Of a stretch of 64,000 nucleotides of DNA, positions 8,904 through 17,949 are shown piece by piece. A program made the position numbers and the translations under genes. The DNA is taken from NCBI RefSeq assembly GCF_003351225.1, contig NZ_QQSY01000001.1, forward strand, positions 1,212,663 to 1,276,662, read 5' to 3'. Below the pieces are notes generated by a model that was not told the origin of the DNA, made no database searches, and saw only the letters and a program-made list of their open reading frames with translations. Within the stretch, counting starts at the first letter, position 1. Every line of letters starts with the position of its first letter. Source of the DNA: Dyella solisilvae. Lineage in GTDB: Bacteria; Pseudomonadota; Gammaproteobacteria; Xanthomonadales; Rhodanobacteraceae.

Positions 8904-9443
8904 ATGAATCCATCGTGCAACCTGTTCATCATCGGCCCGACCGGCGCCGGCAAGACGACCATTGGACGCCGGCTCGCCGAGCATTATGGGCTGGAGTTCC
9001 TCGATCTGGACCAGGAAATCGAACAGCTCTGCGGCGTGCCGGTGAGCCGTGTGTTCGAGGTTGAGGGCGAGGCGGGCTTCCGCGCTCGCGAAAGCCAGTT
9101 GCTCGATGAGTGCAGCCGCCGCCGTGGCGTGGTGCTGGCGACCGGCGCGGGCGCCGTGCTCGATCCGGCCAATCGCCGGACCCTGGTGGAGCGCGGCTAT
9201 GTTCTGTGGCTGCAGGCCACGGTGGAGCAGCAGCTCGAGCGTCTGGCGCACGACCAGCAGCGTCCGCTGCTGGCCAGCGGCGATCGCGGCGAGCGTCTGA
9301 CCGCGATGGCGCAGGTGCGCACCCCGCTCTATCGGGAAATCGCCGATCTGGCGATTCCCGGCGTCCAGGAGCATGTCCACGCTGCCAGCGCGCGCAGCAT
9401 CCTTCTCATCGATCAGCACTGGCAGCGCCAGCACGCCGCATGA
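8904..9443 (+). CDS. aroK: Shikimate kinase
   Basis: Phosphorylates shikimate at the 3-hydroxyl in the chorismate pathway. The 179-residue protein has a P-loop (GPTGAGKT, residues 11-18), the DLDQEIE shikimate-binding acid cluster, the GEAGFRARE segment with the substrate-binding Arg, and LATGAGAVL in place of the more common GGG loop. The stop overlaps the aroB start (ATGA), the normal aroKB arrangement. Confidence 0.96.
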   Translation: MNPSCNLFIIGPTGAGKTTIGRRLAEHYGLEFLDLDQEIEQLCGVPVSRVFEVEGEAGFRARESQLLDECSRRRGVVLATGAGAVLDPANRRTLVERGYVLWLQATVEQQLERLAHDQQRPLLASGDRGERLTAMAQVRTPLYREIADLAIPGVQEHVHAASARSILLIDQHWQRQHAA

Positions 9444-10540
9444 CGACTCCAACAACCAACTCCCGCACCATCGATGTCGCCCTTGGTTCCCGCAGCTATC
9501 CGGTTTGGATCGGGCCGGGCCTGCTCACCGACCACGCGCGCTGGCGCGCGACCTTGCGCGGCCGCCATGCGCTGGTGATCAGCAACACGACGGTGGCGCC
9601 GCTGTACCTGCCGCGCGTGTCAGAAGGACTGGAAGGATTGCAGTGGTCCTCGTATTTGCTCGACGACGGCGAGGCGCACAAGACGTTCGCCAATGTCGGC
9701 CGAGCACTAGAGGCGCTGGCCCAGCTCGGCGCGACCCGCGATGCCTGTGTGGTGGCTCTGGGCGGCGGCGTGGTGGGTGACCTGGCCGGCTTCACCGCCG
9801 CGTGCTGGATGCGCGGCATCGATTTCATCCAGATGCCGACCACGCTGTTGTCGATGGTCGACTCCTCGGTGGGCGGCAAGACCGGCGTGAACCTGCCAGC
9901 CGGCAAGAACCTGGTCGGCGCGTTCCACCAGCCACGCGCCGTGGTGGCCGATATCGACACGCTGGCCAGCCTGCCTGACCGCGAATATCGCGCGGGGCTG
10001 GCGGAAGTGGTGAAAGGCGCGGCGATCGGCGATCCGGCCTTTTTCGCCTGGCTCGAGCAAAACGCCGAGGCCTTGAATGCGCGCGACACGGCGCCACTGG
10101 TCGAGGCCATCGCGCGCAAGGTCGTTTACAAGGCCGGTGTGGTGGCGCGCGACGAGACCGAACAAGGCGAGCGCGCCCTGCTCAACCTCGGCCACACCTT
10201 CGGCCACGCCCTGGAAACGGCCGGCAAGTATCAGGTATTGCTCCACGGCGAAGGCGTGGCGGTCGGCATGCTGCTGGCGGCGCAGTTGTCCGAGCGCCTG
10301 GGCATGGGCACGGCCGGGGACACCACGCGCCTGCATCGCCTGCTGACCACGCTGGGCTTGCCCACGGCCATTCCGGGCGGGATGGCGCCCGAGCAGTTGC
10401 TCGCCCTGATGCGGCTGGACAAGAAGAACCTGGCTGGCACGCTCAGGCTGATCCTGTGGCGCGGCATCGGACGCGCGGAGATCGTCAGCGGCGTGGATGA
10501 AGCCGACGTGCTGGCCGTGCTGGAAAGCGCCACCGGTTGA
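9440..10540 (+). CDS. aroB: 3-dehydroquinate synthase
   Basis: Second enzyme of the shikimate pathway; NAD- and zinc-dependent conversion of DAHP to 3-dehydroquinate in the cytoplasm. The 366-residue protein shows the NAD-binding [11 protein letters not shown] motif, [22 protein letters not shown] and the metal-binding [11 protein letters not shown] segment. A much longer open frame continues upstream through aroK, but the ATG that overlaps the aroK stop gives the family's usual N-terminus and length. It is translationally coupled to aroK. Confidence 0.97.
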   Translation: MTTPTTNSRTIDVALGSRSYPVWIGPGLLTDHARWRATLRGRHALVISNTTVAPLYLPRVSEGLEGLQWSSYLLDDGEAHKTFANVGRALEALAQLGATRDACVVALGGGVVGDLAGFTAACWMRGIDFIQMPTTLLSMVDSSVGGKTGVNLPAGKNLVGAFHQPRAVVADIDTLASLPDREYRAGLAEVVKGAAIGDPAFFAWLEQNAEALNARDTAPLVEAIARKVVYKAGVVARDETEQGERALLNLGHTFGHALETAGKYQVLLHGEGVAVGMLLAAQLSERLGMGTAGDTTRLHRLLTTLGLPTAIPGGMAPEQLLALMRLDKKNLAGTLRLILWRGIGRAEIVSGVDEADVLAVLESATG

Positions 10541-10575
10541 TGTGCTTCAGGGGCGCACCCTGCGTGCCAAAGCCT

Positions 10576-10691
10576 GTGTCACCGTGACACCGGTTCGCCC
10601 CGGAAGCACTCCGAAAGCGCTACTGCACGACGCCCACCCTGAGGCGCGGCGGATCGTCGCGCTCGCCGCGGCCCGCCAAGCCTTCTAGAAT
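10576..10691 (+). promoter_or_regulatory. Hairpin and candidate -10 ahead of the WGR-like gene
   Basis: The 193-base gap after aroB holds a GTGTCAC-C-GTGACAC palindrome (10576-10590), which could be an operator or hairpin, and a TAGAAT hexamer at 10686-10691, 43 bases before the next start, that would serve as a -10 box. No convincing -35 is seen. Confidence 0.35.
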
Positions 10692-10733
10692 GCGGGTTCA
10701 ACGGCCCGCTGCGATCACTCGACTCCGACCTCC

Positions 10734-10994
10734 ATGCGCCTCTACCTGCAAGCCATGACCGCCACCGCCGAGGCGCCGCGCTATGTCCAGATCGCGCTGG
10801 AGCAGGATCTGCTCGGCGGCTGGACGCTGTACCGCGAGACCGGCGTGCAGGGCGGCAAGGCGACGCTCAAGCGCGAACAGTTCCTCGAGCGCGAGGACGC
10901 CCTGGTGGCGTTCGAGAAGGCGCGCGACGCACAACTCAAGCGCGGCTTCCGCGTCATGTTCAGCCAGGGCGTGGACGGCCCTTACGGCTCTTGA
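10734..10994 (+). CDS. Small WGR-like domain protein
   Basis: An 86-residue protein with a single domain reminiscent of WGR: RYVQIALEQDLLGGWTLYRE, a glycine pair, then a helix-rich half with F-LEREDALVAFEKARD and K-RGF. The eponymous WGR tripeptide itself is replaced by ETGVQGG, so this is a diverged member or look-alike. WGR domains are usually found fused to DNA-associated enzymes and may bind nucleic acid; nothing here proves that. It sits between aroB and hemE and is followed by hemE after 81 bases. Confidence 0.6.
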   Translation: MRLYLQAMTATAEAPRYVQIALEQDLLGGWTLYRETGVQGGKATLKREQFLEREDALVAFEKARDAQLKRGFRVMFSQGVDGPYGS

Positions 10995-11075
10995 AGGGCT
11001 GGCGCCGGGCCGTCGGCGTGGCTGGCCGCACCGCATCCCCCTGCTTGTCCGCTCCCCGCTCCCCCGGATTGATTC

Positions 11076-12143
11076 ATGACTGAAGCGCTGAAAAACGATC
11101 GTTTCCTGCGCGCCCTGCGCCGCGAGCCCACCGACACCACGCCCCTCTGGGTGATGCGCCAGGCGGGCCGCTATCTGCCCGAGTACCGCGCCACCCGCGG
11201 CCGCGCGGGCAGTTTCATGGCGCTGGCGCAGAACCCGGAGCTGGCCTGCGAAGTGACGTTGCAGCCGCTGGAGCGCTTCGAGCTGGATGCGGCCATCCTG
11301 TTCTCCGACATCCTCACCATCCCCGACGCGATGGGCCTGGGCCTGAGCTTCGCCCAGGGCGAAGGCCCCCAGTTCGCCCATCCGGTGCGCACCCGCGCCG
11401 ACATCGAGCGCCTCGGCGTGCCCGACATGGAGGGCGAGCTGCGCTATGTGATGGACGCGGTGCGCCTGATCCGCCGCGAACTGCATGGCCGCGTGCCGCT
11501 GATCGGCTTCTCCGGCAGCCCGTGGACGCTGGCCTGCTACATGGTTGAAGGCCACGGCTCGCGCGACTTCGCCCACCTGAAGGCGATGACTTGGAACGAA
11601 CCCGCCCTCGCCCACCAGCTGCTGGACACGCTGGCGCGCTCGGTGGCGGCCTACCTCATCGCCCAGGCCCATGCCGGCGCACAGGCGCTGATGGTGTTCG
11701 ACACCTGGGGCGGCCTGCTGGGCCCGGCGGCCTTCCAGGAGTTCTCGCTGCGCTACATGGCCCAGGTGGTGGAGGCGCTGAAGTCGGACGCCGCCAGCCG
11801 CGAGCTGCCGGTGATCCTGTTCTCCAAGGGCGCCGGGCAGCACCTGGCCCGCATGGCCGACACCGGCTGCGCCGCGCTCGGCGTCGACTGGACCATCGAC
11901 CTGGCCGACGCCCGCCAGGCCGTGGCTGGCCGCGTCGCCCTGCAGGGCAACCTGGATCCGGCCGTGCTGCTGGCCGGCCCCGAGGTGATCCGCCGCGAGG
12001 TGCGCCGCGTGCTCGACAGCTACGGCAACCACCCCGGCCACGTGTTCAACCTGGGCCACGGCATTACGCCGGAAGTGAACCCGGAGCACGTGAAGGTGCT
12101 GGTGGACGAAGTCCACAGCTACGGGCGCCAGCTGCGCGGCTGA
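11076..12143 (+). CDS. hemE: Uroporphyrinogen III decarboxylase
   Basis: Removes four carboxyl groups from uroporphyrinogen III to give coproporphyrinogen III in haem synthesis. The 355-residue protein has the [16 protein letters not shown] signature (about 23-38) with its substrate-binding Arg, the FSDIL active-site Asp, the second signature [16 protein letters not shown], and FNLGHGI near the C-terminus. Length is normal. A perfect hairpin follows 11 bases after the stop. Confidence 0.98.
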   Translation: MTEALKNDRFLRALRREPTDTTPLWVMRQAGRYLPEYRATRGRAGSFMALAQNPELACEVTLQPLERFELDAAILFSDILTIPDAMGLGLSFAQGEGPQFAHPVRTRADIERLGVPDMEGELRYVMDAVRLIRRELHGRVPLIGFSGSPWTLACYMVEGHGSRDFAHLKAMTWNEPALAHQLLDTLARSVAAYLIAQAHAGAQALMVFDTWGGLLGPAAFQEFSLRYMAQVVEALKSDAASRELPVILFSKGAGQHLARMADTGCAALGVDWTIDLADARQAVAGRVALQGNLDPAVLLAGPEVIRREVRRVLDSYGNHPGHVFNLGHGITPEVNPEHVKVLVDEVHSYGRQLRG

Positions 12144-12154
12144 GCCGCCTTTCT

Positions 12155-12177
12155 CCCTCTCCCCTGCGGGGAGAGGG
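12155..12177 (+). terminator. CCCTCTCCCC palindrome after hemE
   Basis: CCCTCTCCCC-TGC-GGGGAGAGGG, a perfect 10-bp stem, 11 bases after the hemE stop. It lacks a T-run. The same palindrome recurs after valS and elsewhere, so it belongs to a repeat family that may double as a terminator or transcript stabiliser. Confidence 0.6.
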
Positions 12178-12418
12178 TGGGGTGAGGGGTGGGCTCGCGG
12201 AAGCCTGCCTATCCGAATATTGCTCCCATATCCAGATCAGACATCGGGCAAGCCCCGCCCCCTCACCACCGTAAAGGTGGCAATGTCCCAACCTTCTCCC
12301 CGCAGGAGAGAAGGAGCCAAGGGCGGCGCTTTTGGCGCCCCAGCCCCCCCACCCGTACAATCGACGCTTTGACGCCAAACCAGACGCGCCCGTCCCGGCG
12401 CGCAATCGCGAGCCCCCG
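12178..12418 (+). promoter_or_regulatory. Repeat-rich leader with candidate valS promoter
   Basis: This gap has one reversed copy of the ACC(G)TAAAGGTGGCAATG repeat unit (about 12259-12281) and a second imperfect CTTCTCCCC...GGAGAGAAGG palindrome. TTGGCG (12332-12337) and TACAAT (12356-12361), 18 bases apart, form a plausible promoter about 58 bases before the valS start. I see no T-box or other leader structure. Confidence 0.4.
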
Positions 12419-15226
12419 ATGGAAAAGAGTTTCGAGCCCGGCCAGATCGAATCGAAGTGGTATGCCGCCTGGGAAGCCAGCGGCGACTTCAAGCCCACTG
12501 GCCAAGGCGAGCCGTACTGCATCCTGCTGCCCCCGCCGAACGTCACCGGCACGCTGCACATGGGCCATGCGTTCCAGCAGACCGTTATGGACATGCTGAT
12601 CCGCTACCAGCGCATGCGCGGCATGAACACGCTGTGGCAGGTGGGCACCGACCACGCCGGCATCGCCACGCAGAAGATCGTGGAGAACCAGCTCGCCGTC
12701 GAGAACAAGACGCGCCATGACCTTGGCCGCGAGGCTTTCATCGAGCGCGTGTGGCAGTGGAAGGAGGAGTCAGGCTCCACCATCACCAACCAGATGCGCC
12801 GCCTCGGCGTCGCCGCTGACTGGTCACGCGAGCGCTTCACCATGGATCCCGGCCTGTCCGAGGCCGTGCGCAAGGTGTTCGTCGAGTGGTTCCGCGCGGG
12901 CCTGATCTACCGCGGCAATCGCCTGGTGAACTGGGATCCGGCGCTGGGTACCGCGGTGTCCGATCTTGAAGTGAACAACGTCGAGCGCGACGGCCATATG
13001 TGGTCGATCCGCTACTTCACCGCCGACGGCAAGGACAGCGTCGTGGTTGCCACCACGCGTCCGGAAACCATGCTGGGCGACGTCGCCGTGGCCGTGCATC
13101 CGGAAGACGAGCGCCACGCGCGGCTGATCGGCCGGATGCTGCGCCTGCCGTTGTCCGGCCGCGAAATTCCGGTGATCGCCGACGACTACGTCGACCGCGA
13201 ATTCGGCACCGGCTTCGTGAAGATCACCCCGGCGCACGACTTCAACGACTACGCCATCGGCCAGCGCCACAACCTGGCGCCGATCAACATCTTCACGCTG
13301 GACGCCAAGGTCAACGAGAACGCGCTGGAGAAGTATCGCGGCATGGATCGTTACGAGGCGCGCAAGGCCGTGCTCGCGGACCTGGAAGCCGAGGGTTTGC
13401 TGGTCGAGACCAAGCCGCACAAGCTGCAGGTGCCGGTGAGCCAGCGTTCCGACGCGGTCATCGAGCCGATGCTCACCGACCAGTGGTTCCTCGACCTCAC
13501 CAGCGAGAAGGGCCGCAAGGAAATCACCGAACCGGCGCTCGATGCCGTGCGCGGCGGCGAGATCAAGTTCGTCCCGGACAACTGGAGCACCACCTACACG
13601 CAGTGGCTGGACAACATCCAGGACTGGTGCATCAGCCGCCAGCTGTGGTGGGGCCACCGCATCCCGGCGTGGTACGACGAGGCCGGCAACATCTTCGTGG
13701 GCGAGGACGAGGCCGATGCGCGTGCGCACGCCACGACGACGCCAGTTGGCGCGCTGCGCCAGGATGAGGATGTGCTCGACACGTGGTTCTCCTCCGCGCT
13801 GTGGCCGTTCTCCACGCTGGGTTGGCCAATGGATGGCCCGGCGAAGGACGAGCACGGCAACGTCGTGGCGAACTGGCAAACCGACAACGTGTTCCTGCCC
13901 AGCGCCGTGCTGGTGACGGGCTTCGACATCATCTTCTTCTGGGTCGCCCGCATGGTGATGGCGACCAAGTACTTCACCGGTCGCGTGCCGTTCAAGCACG
14001 TCTACATCAACGCCATCGTGCGTGATGCGGAAGGCCAGAAGATGTCCAAGTCCAAGGGCAACACGCTGGACCCGCTGGACCTGATCGACGGCATCGAGCT
14101 GGAGCCGTTGGTGGCCAAGTCCACCAGGTCGCTGCTGATTCCGCAGGTGCGCGAGAAGGTGGAAAAGCGCATCCGCAAGGACTACCCGACCGGCATCCCC
14201 GCCATCGGCACCGACGCGCTGCGCTTCACCTTCGCCGCGTTGGCGAGCTACAGCCGCACCATCAACTTCGACATCAAGCGCGCGGAAGGCTACAAGGCGT
14301 TCTGCAACAAGCTGTGGAACGCTGCGCGCTTCGTGCTGATGAACCTGCCGGAAGGCGAACTGCCGGCGCCTCCCGGTGGCCCGGTGACCGAGGCCGAGCG
14401 CTGGATCCTGACCCGCCTCAAGCAGACCTTGGTTGATGTCGAGCAGCACTTCGCCAACTACCGCTTCGACCTGCTGGCGCAGGAGTTGTACGAATTCACC
14501 TGGAACGAGTTCTGCGACTGGTTCTTGGAACTGTCCAAGCCGGCGTTGAACGGTGACGACGCGGCCGCCGCGGCCTCCACGCGCCACACGCTGGTGGTGG
14601 TGCTGGAAACCATCCTGCGCGCGCTGCATCCCATCGTGCCGTTCATCAGCGAGGAGATCTGGCATTCGATGGCGCCGAAGCTCGCCCTCGACGCGAAGTT
14701 CCTCATGGAGCGTCCGTGGCCGCGCGCCGACGAGATCGTCGCCGACGACGCCGCCACCGCCGAGATCGAGTGGTTCAAGAACGTGCTGAGCGGCATTCGC
14801 CGCATCCGTGCGGAAATGAACATCGCCCCGGGCAAGACCATCCCGCTGCTGCTCGCCGACGGTGACGCCACCGATCGCGCACGCGCGGCCAAGTTCGCCG
14901 CCCAGATCAGCTTCCTCGCCCGCGTGGATGCACCGCAGTGGATCGAGTCTGGCGCCAACGAGCCGGCTGCCGCCGCTGCGGTGGTGGGTTCGATGCGCGT
15001 GCTGATCCCGCTCGCTGGCCTGATCGACCTCGGCGCCGAGAAGGCACGCCTCTCCAAGGAAATCGCCCGCATCGAGGGCGAGATCAAGAAGTGCGAAGGC
15101 AAGCTCGGCAACGCCAACTTCGTGGCGAACGCGCCGGCGGAAGTGGTCGCCCAGGAACGGCAGCGCATCACCGACTGGGGCGTCCAGCTCACCGCGTTGC
15201 GCGAGCAGTCGCAAAAGTTGGGCTGA
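12419..15226 (+). CDS. valS: Valyl-tRNA synthetase
   Basis: Charges tRNA-Val. The 935-residue class I enzyme has the HIGH-type motif as HMGH (47-50) within [13 protein letters not shown], the KMSKS loop at 541-545, an intervening CP1 editing domain ([20 protein letters not shown]), the anticodon-binding domain, and the C-terminal coiled coil ([19 protein letters not shown]) expected for ValRS. The reading frame is open 87 bases upstream, but the ATG at 12419 gives the standard N-terminus [11 protein letters not shown]. Confidence 0.98.
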   Translation: MEKSFEPGQIESKWYAAWEASGDFKPTGQGEPYCILLPPPNVTGTLHMGHAFQQTVMDMLIRYQRMRGMNTLWQVGTDHAGIATQKIVENQLAVENKTRHDLGREAFIERVWQWKEESGSTITNQMRRLGVAADWSRERFTMDPGLSEAVRKVFVEWFRAGLIYRGNRLVNWDPALGTAVSDLEVNNVERDGHMWSIRYFTADGKDSVVVATTRPETMLGDVAVAVHPEDERHARLIGRMLRLPLSGREIPVIADDYVDREFGTGFVKITPAHDFNDYAIGQRHNLAPINIFTLDAKVNENALEKYRGMDRYEARKAVLADLEAEGLLVETKPHKLQVPVSQRSDAVIEPMLTDQWFLDLTSEKGRKEITEPALDAVRGGEIKFVPDNWSTTYTQWLDNIQDWCISRQLWWGHRIPAWYDEAGNIFVGEDEADARAHATTTPVGALRQDEDVLDTWFSSALWPFSTLGWPMDGPAKDEHGNVVANWQTDNVFLPSAVLVTGFDIIFFWVARMVMATKYFTGRVPFKHVYINAIVRDAEGQKMSKSKGNTLDPLDLIDGIELEPLVAKSTRSLLIPQVREKVEKRIRKDYPTGIPAIGTDALRFTFAALASYSRTINFDIKRAEGYKAFCNKLWNAARFVLMNLPEGELPAPPGGPVTEAERWILTRLKQTLVDVEQHFANYRFDLLAQELYEFTWNEFCDWFLELSKPALNGDDAAAAASTRHTLVVVLETILRALHPIVPFISEEIWHSMAPKLALDAKFLMERPWPRADEIVADDAATAEIEWFKNVLSGIRRIRAEMNIAPGKTIPLLLADGDATDRARAAKFAAQISFLARVDAPQWIESGANEPAAAAAVVGSMRVLIPLAGLIDLGAEKARLSKEIARIEGEIKKCEGKLGNANFVANAPAEVVAQERQRITDWGVQLTALREQSQKLG

Positions 15227-15237
15227 GGGCCTTCGCT

Positions 15238-15260
15238 CCCTCTCCCCTGCGGGGAGAGGG
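15238..15260 (+). terminator. CCCTCTCCCC palindrome after valS
   Basis: Identical in stem and TGC loop to the hairpin after hemE, 11 bases after the valS stop. The matching position after two different genes argues that it is placed as a 3' end element. No T-run. Confidence 0.6.
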
Positions 15261-15266
15261 TTGAGG

Positions 15267-15346
15267 CACTGCCACCTTTGCGGTGGCCTTTCCACCTTCA
15301 CGGCGGCATTGCCACCTTCACGGGGGCATTGCCACCTTTACGGTGG
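15267..15346 (+). repeat. Four-unit 20-bp tandem repeat
   Basis: Four consecutive units of exactly 20 bases begin at 15267, 15287, 15307 and 15327, with consensus CATTGCCACCTTYACGGNGG. Each unit contains an imperfect CCACC/GGTGG hairpin. Single units of the same sequence occur at other places (near 12259, 22430 and 60695), so this is a local expansion of a dispersed repeat. There is no spacer structure, so it is not a CRISPR. Confidence 0.85.
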
Positions 15347-15382
15347 TGAGGGGCCACTCGTCCCCCACGCCCCCGACTCGTC

Positions 15383-15502
15383 GTCCCAGCGAAAGCTGGG
15401 ACCCAGTGACTTTCGCCCTTGCTTGAACGATTCCACCACCGGATGGGTCACGTCGGCAGCGAAAAGCAAAGGCACTGGACCCCAGCCTTCGCTGGGGTGA
15501 CG
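15383..15502. repeat. Inverted pair of REP-like units
   Basis: One unit reads GTCCCAGCGAAAGCTGGGAC (15383-15402) and continues to CCAGTGAC; the second, in opposite orientation, ends at 15502 with CTTCGCTGGGGTGACG. About 62 bases separate them. Such facing pairs are the usual form of BIME-type elements. Confidence 0.75.
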
Positions 15503-15564
15503 AATCAGGAGGCGTTTTCGCAGGGATGAACGGGGGAGCCGCGGGAAGACCTTTCCCGAGCGCC

Positions 15565-16035
15565 TCAGCCCCCCACCAGATCCTTGGCCATCACGATGGC
15601 ATCCTCCCGCCCATCCTTGGCCGGGTAATACTTCGGACGGCGCCCGATCTCCTCGAAGCCCATCGACAGGTACAGCGTCTGCGCCACCGGATTGGACGGG
15701 CGCACTTCCAGGAACACGCGGGTGGCGCCGTTCCAGCGCGCGATGTCGAGCAGGCGCCGCATCAGGAAGCGGCCCAGCCCGAGGCCACGATGATCGGGCC
15801 CGACGCAGATGTTGAGCACGTGCGCCTCGCCGGCGGCGACCGACAGCACGCCGTAGCCGGCGATGACCCCATCCACCCACATCACCCAGCACGGATGACC
15901 GGCCTTCAGGCAATCCGAGAAGATGCCGGGGGTCCAGGGGAATTCGTAGGACACCGCCTCCATCGCCGCCACGTCCGGGACGTCCTCGCGGTGCATGGCG
16001 CGAAGCTCGGCATGGGGACGGGCCACGGCAACCAT
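15565..16035 (-). CDS. rimI: Ribosomal protein S18-alanine N-acetyltransferase
   Basis: GNAT-fold enzyme that acetylates the N-terminus of ribosomal protein S18. The 156-residue protein has the acetyl-CoA loop in VGPDHRGLGLGRFLMRRLL and the family end L-YLSMGFEEIGRRPKYY. The start at 16035 leaves 5 bases after the upstream stop and matches the usual N-terminus; an earlier in-frame start would overlap the upstream gene by 52 bases. It is downstream of a holD-like gene, the same pairing as in E. coli. Confidence 0.93.
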   Translation of the reverse strand: MVAVARPHAELRAMHREDVPDVAAMEAVSYEFPWTPGIFSDCLKAGHPCWVMWVDGVIAGYGVLSVAAGEAHVLNICVGPDHRGLGLGRFLMRRLLDIARWNGATRVFLEVRPSNPVAQTLYLSMGFEEIGRRPKYYPAKDGREDAIVMAKDLVGG

Positions 16036-16040
16036 GGTCG

Positions 16041-16520
16041 CTACTCCGACGGCGCGGCCAGGGCGCGTCGCAGGCTTCGCAGCGCGTTCCACAGCCGGCG
16101 CTTGCCCGCGCCCGAGGCCAGCACGCTGGCCGGCTCGTCCGCCAGCACGATATGGGCCCGGCCGAGCACGGCCGCTGGCAATTCGCGCCCCAAGGCATGG
16201 GCCTGGGCCTCGCCCATCACCAGGTAGGCCCGCGCCTCTGGCGCCGCCGGCAACCTGCCGTCATTGACCTCGATCCGCGGCGCGCGGGCCACGACCGGGC
16301 CGCAGGCGACCAGGGCGCGTCCCAGCAAATCCAGCTCACGGGCCGAGCACCCGGCTGGCAGCACCACCACGCAGTCGCCGCTCAGCGCCATCTTCGGTTC
16401 TGCCGGCTCCGCCGTGGCCACTGCAGCCGGTGGCGCGGCCCGCCGCACCCATGGCGTCACGCCCATCGCGCGCAGTACACGCTCGCGATGGGCCGGCGAG
16501 GCTTGGGCGACCGCAACCAT
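16041..16520 (-). CDS. holD: Probable DNA polymerase III psi subunit
   Basis: A 159-residue protein I assign to HolD by two lines of evidence. First, the N-terminal segment HRERVLRAMGVTPWVRRAA fits E. coli HolD (RDWQLQQLGITQWSLRRPG) in spacing of Leu, Gly, Trp and Arg, and this region of psi binds the SSB/chi side of the clamp loader. Second, it immediately precedes rimI, as in E. coli. The C-terminal RRLWNALRSLRRAL helix also has a counterpart. Overall similarity is low, as is normal for this fast-evolving subunit. Its ATG overlaps the pssA stop (ATGA). Confidence 0.68.
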   Translation of the reverse strand: MVAVAQASPAHRERVLRAMGVTPWVRRAAPPAAVATAEPAEPKMALSGDCVVVLPAGCSARELDLLGRALVACGPVVARAPRIEVNDGRLPAAPEARAYLVMGEAQAHALGRELPAAVLGRAHIVLADEPASVLASGAGKRRLWNALRSLRRALAAPSE

Positions 16521-17293
16521 CACGCCACCCCGCGGCGCCGGCGATGGGTGGCGCGGCCCCACAAGGTCATCACCGGTCCGGACAACAGGTACAGGGAGAA
16601 CACCACGAACAGCACGCGCGGCGGATCGACGAAGAACGGTACCAGGATCAGTACGCCCACGATGATCCACAGGAACGGCACCCGGCCATCGCCCATCGGC
16701 AACGACTTGAAGCTGTAGTAGCGGAAGCGGCTGACCATCAGCAGGCCAACCACCACGGCCATCACGGCAGTGAGGAAGCAGACCTCCTCGCCGACGATGC
16801 CGAACTTGTCCATGCTCCACACGAAGGACATGCACACGGCCGCCGCCGCCGGGCTGGCCAGCCCCTGGAAATAGCGCTTGTCGATGACGCCGACCTGGGT
16901 ATTGAAGCGGGCCAGGCGCAGCGCGGCGCAGGCGGCATAGATGAAGGCCGCCGCCCAGCCGATCTTGCCCCAGGTGGGGCCGTAGTCCTTGAGCGTGGAG
17001 AGCGACCAGGTGTACATGACCAGGGACGGCGCCAGGCCGAAGCTGACCAGGTCCGACAGCGAGTCGTACTGGACGCCGAACTCGGTCTGGGTGTTGGTCA
17101 GGCGCGCCACCCGGCCGTCCATGCCGTCCAGCAATGCCGCCACGAACACCGCGATGGCCGCCGAGCTGAAGTCCCCCCCGATGCTCACCACGATCGCGTA
17201 GAAACCGGCGAACATGGCGCCGGTGGTAAACAGGTTCGGCAACAGGTAAATGCCCCGGTGGCGCGGCGGGCGGGCGGGTGTAGTCTCGCTCAT
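16520..17293 (-). CDS. pssA: CDP-diacylglycerol--serine O-phosphatidyltransferase
   Basis: Integral membrane enzyme that makes phosphatidylserine, the precursor of phosphatidylethanolamine. The 257-residue protein carries the CDP-alcohol phosphotransferase signature D-G-x2-D-G-x-V-A-R ending G-x3-D-S-L-S-D (LLDGMDGRVARL then FGVQYDSLSD), with about eight hydrophobic helices. The start MSETTPARPP at 17293 is preceded by a long open frame, but the family's usual N-terminus (GIYLLPNLFTTG) follows soon after this Met. It is the first gene of a pssA-holD-rimI overlap group. Confidence 0.95.
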   Translation of the reverse strand: MSETTPARPPRHRGIYLLPNLFTTGAMFAGFYAIVVSIGGDFSSAAIAVFVAALLDGMDGRVARLTNTQTEFGVQYDSLSDLVSFGLAPSLVMYTWSLSTLKDYGPTWGKIGWAAAFIYAACAALRLARFNTQVGVIDKRYFQGLASPAAAAVCMSFVWSMDKFGIVGEEVCFLTAVMAVVVGLLMVSRFRYYSFKSLPMGDGRVPFLWIIVGVLILVPFFVDPPRVLFVVFSLYLLSGPVMTLWGRATHRRRRGVA

Positions 17294-17403
17294 GAAGCAA
17301 TCCGTGACGGAATACGCGCAGTGTAAACCATCCTCCGCTTGAGTCCGGGCGGAGGGGGTGTTAACAAATGCGGACCCTGTCTCATGCCTCGGAGAACGCC
17401 CCA

Positions 17404-17841
17404 ATGCGCCGTCTGCTGATCGCCACCGCTCTACTGATCGCCGCGCCCATGGTGGCGGCCCAGGCCTACAAGTGGACCGACGCCAATGGCACGGTGCACT
17501 ACTCCGATGCGCCGCCGCCGCAGGGCACCAAGTACAACAAGGTCACCACCACCGGCACGGTGGAACCCCTGGCCGCACCGGCGCCCTCGGGCAACAGCAG
17601 CAGCGAAACGGCTTCGGCCAAGCCATCCCAGTCATCCCAGCCGGCGCAGCCCATGGCCGACACCCCGGAGAACCGCGCCAAGTTCTGCAGCAGCCTCAAG
17701 GGCAACCTCGACACCCTGAAGGGGTCCAGTCCCGTGGTGATGGAGCAGAACGGCCAGCAGAAGGTGATCGACGCCGACCAGCGCCAACAGCAGACCTCCA
17801 CCGCCGAAGCCCAGTACAAGCAGTACTGCCCGGGCACCTGA
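17404..17841 (+). CDS. Exported DUF4124-domain protein
   Basis: A 145-residue protein with a clear signal peptide (MRRLLIATALLIAAPMVAA) followed directly by the DUF4124 hallmark YKWTDANGTVHYSDAPPP (about 22-39). The rest is a Ser/Gln/Ala-rich linker and a Gln-rich C-terminus with two Cys (residues about 99 and 143) that could pair. Function of DUF4124 is unknown; such proteins are periplasmic. The ATG at 17404 has GGAGA upstream and gives the signal peptide a normal length; an earlier in-frame ATG at 17368 would bury it. Confidence 0.88.
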   Translation: MRRLLIATALLIAAPMVAAQAYKWTDANGTVHYSDAPPPQGTKYNKVTTTGTVEPLAAPAPSGNSSSETASAKPSQSSQPAQPMADTPENRAKFCSSLKGNLDTLKGSSPVVMEQNGQQKVIDADQRQQQTSTAEAQYKQYCPGT

Positions 17842-17914
17842 GCCATCGCAAACCCACGTCGGCCCATCTGAAATTCCCGGATGGGCCCACTGCGGAGCCG
17901 GCGCTGCGGATGGC

Positions 17915-17920
17915 TATAAT
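17915..17920 (+). promoter_or_regulatory. Candidate -10 box of proS
   Basis: A consensus TATAAT 30 bases before the proS start codon. No good -35 is seen at 16-18 bases upstream. Confidence 0.5.
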
Positions 17921-17949
17921 CGGCCTCTTTCACTCGCCGGATCCGCCAC

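Noticed and set aside
9110..9439. Upstream extension of aroB through aroK
   Set aside because: It would give 110 extra residues of aroK antiframe; the ATG overlapping the aroK stop gives the family N-terminus.
12824..15301. An 825-codon reverse-strand frame opposite valS
   Set aside because: It mirrors valS codon structure and has no recognisable domain or ribosome-binding site.
15267..15346. CRISPR-like appearance of the 20-bp tandem units
   Set aside because: Units are contiguous with no spacers and no cas genes are present.
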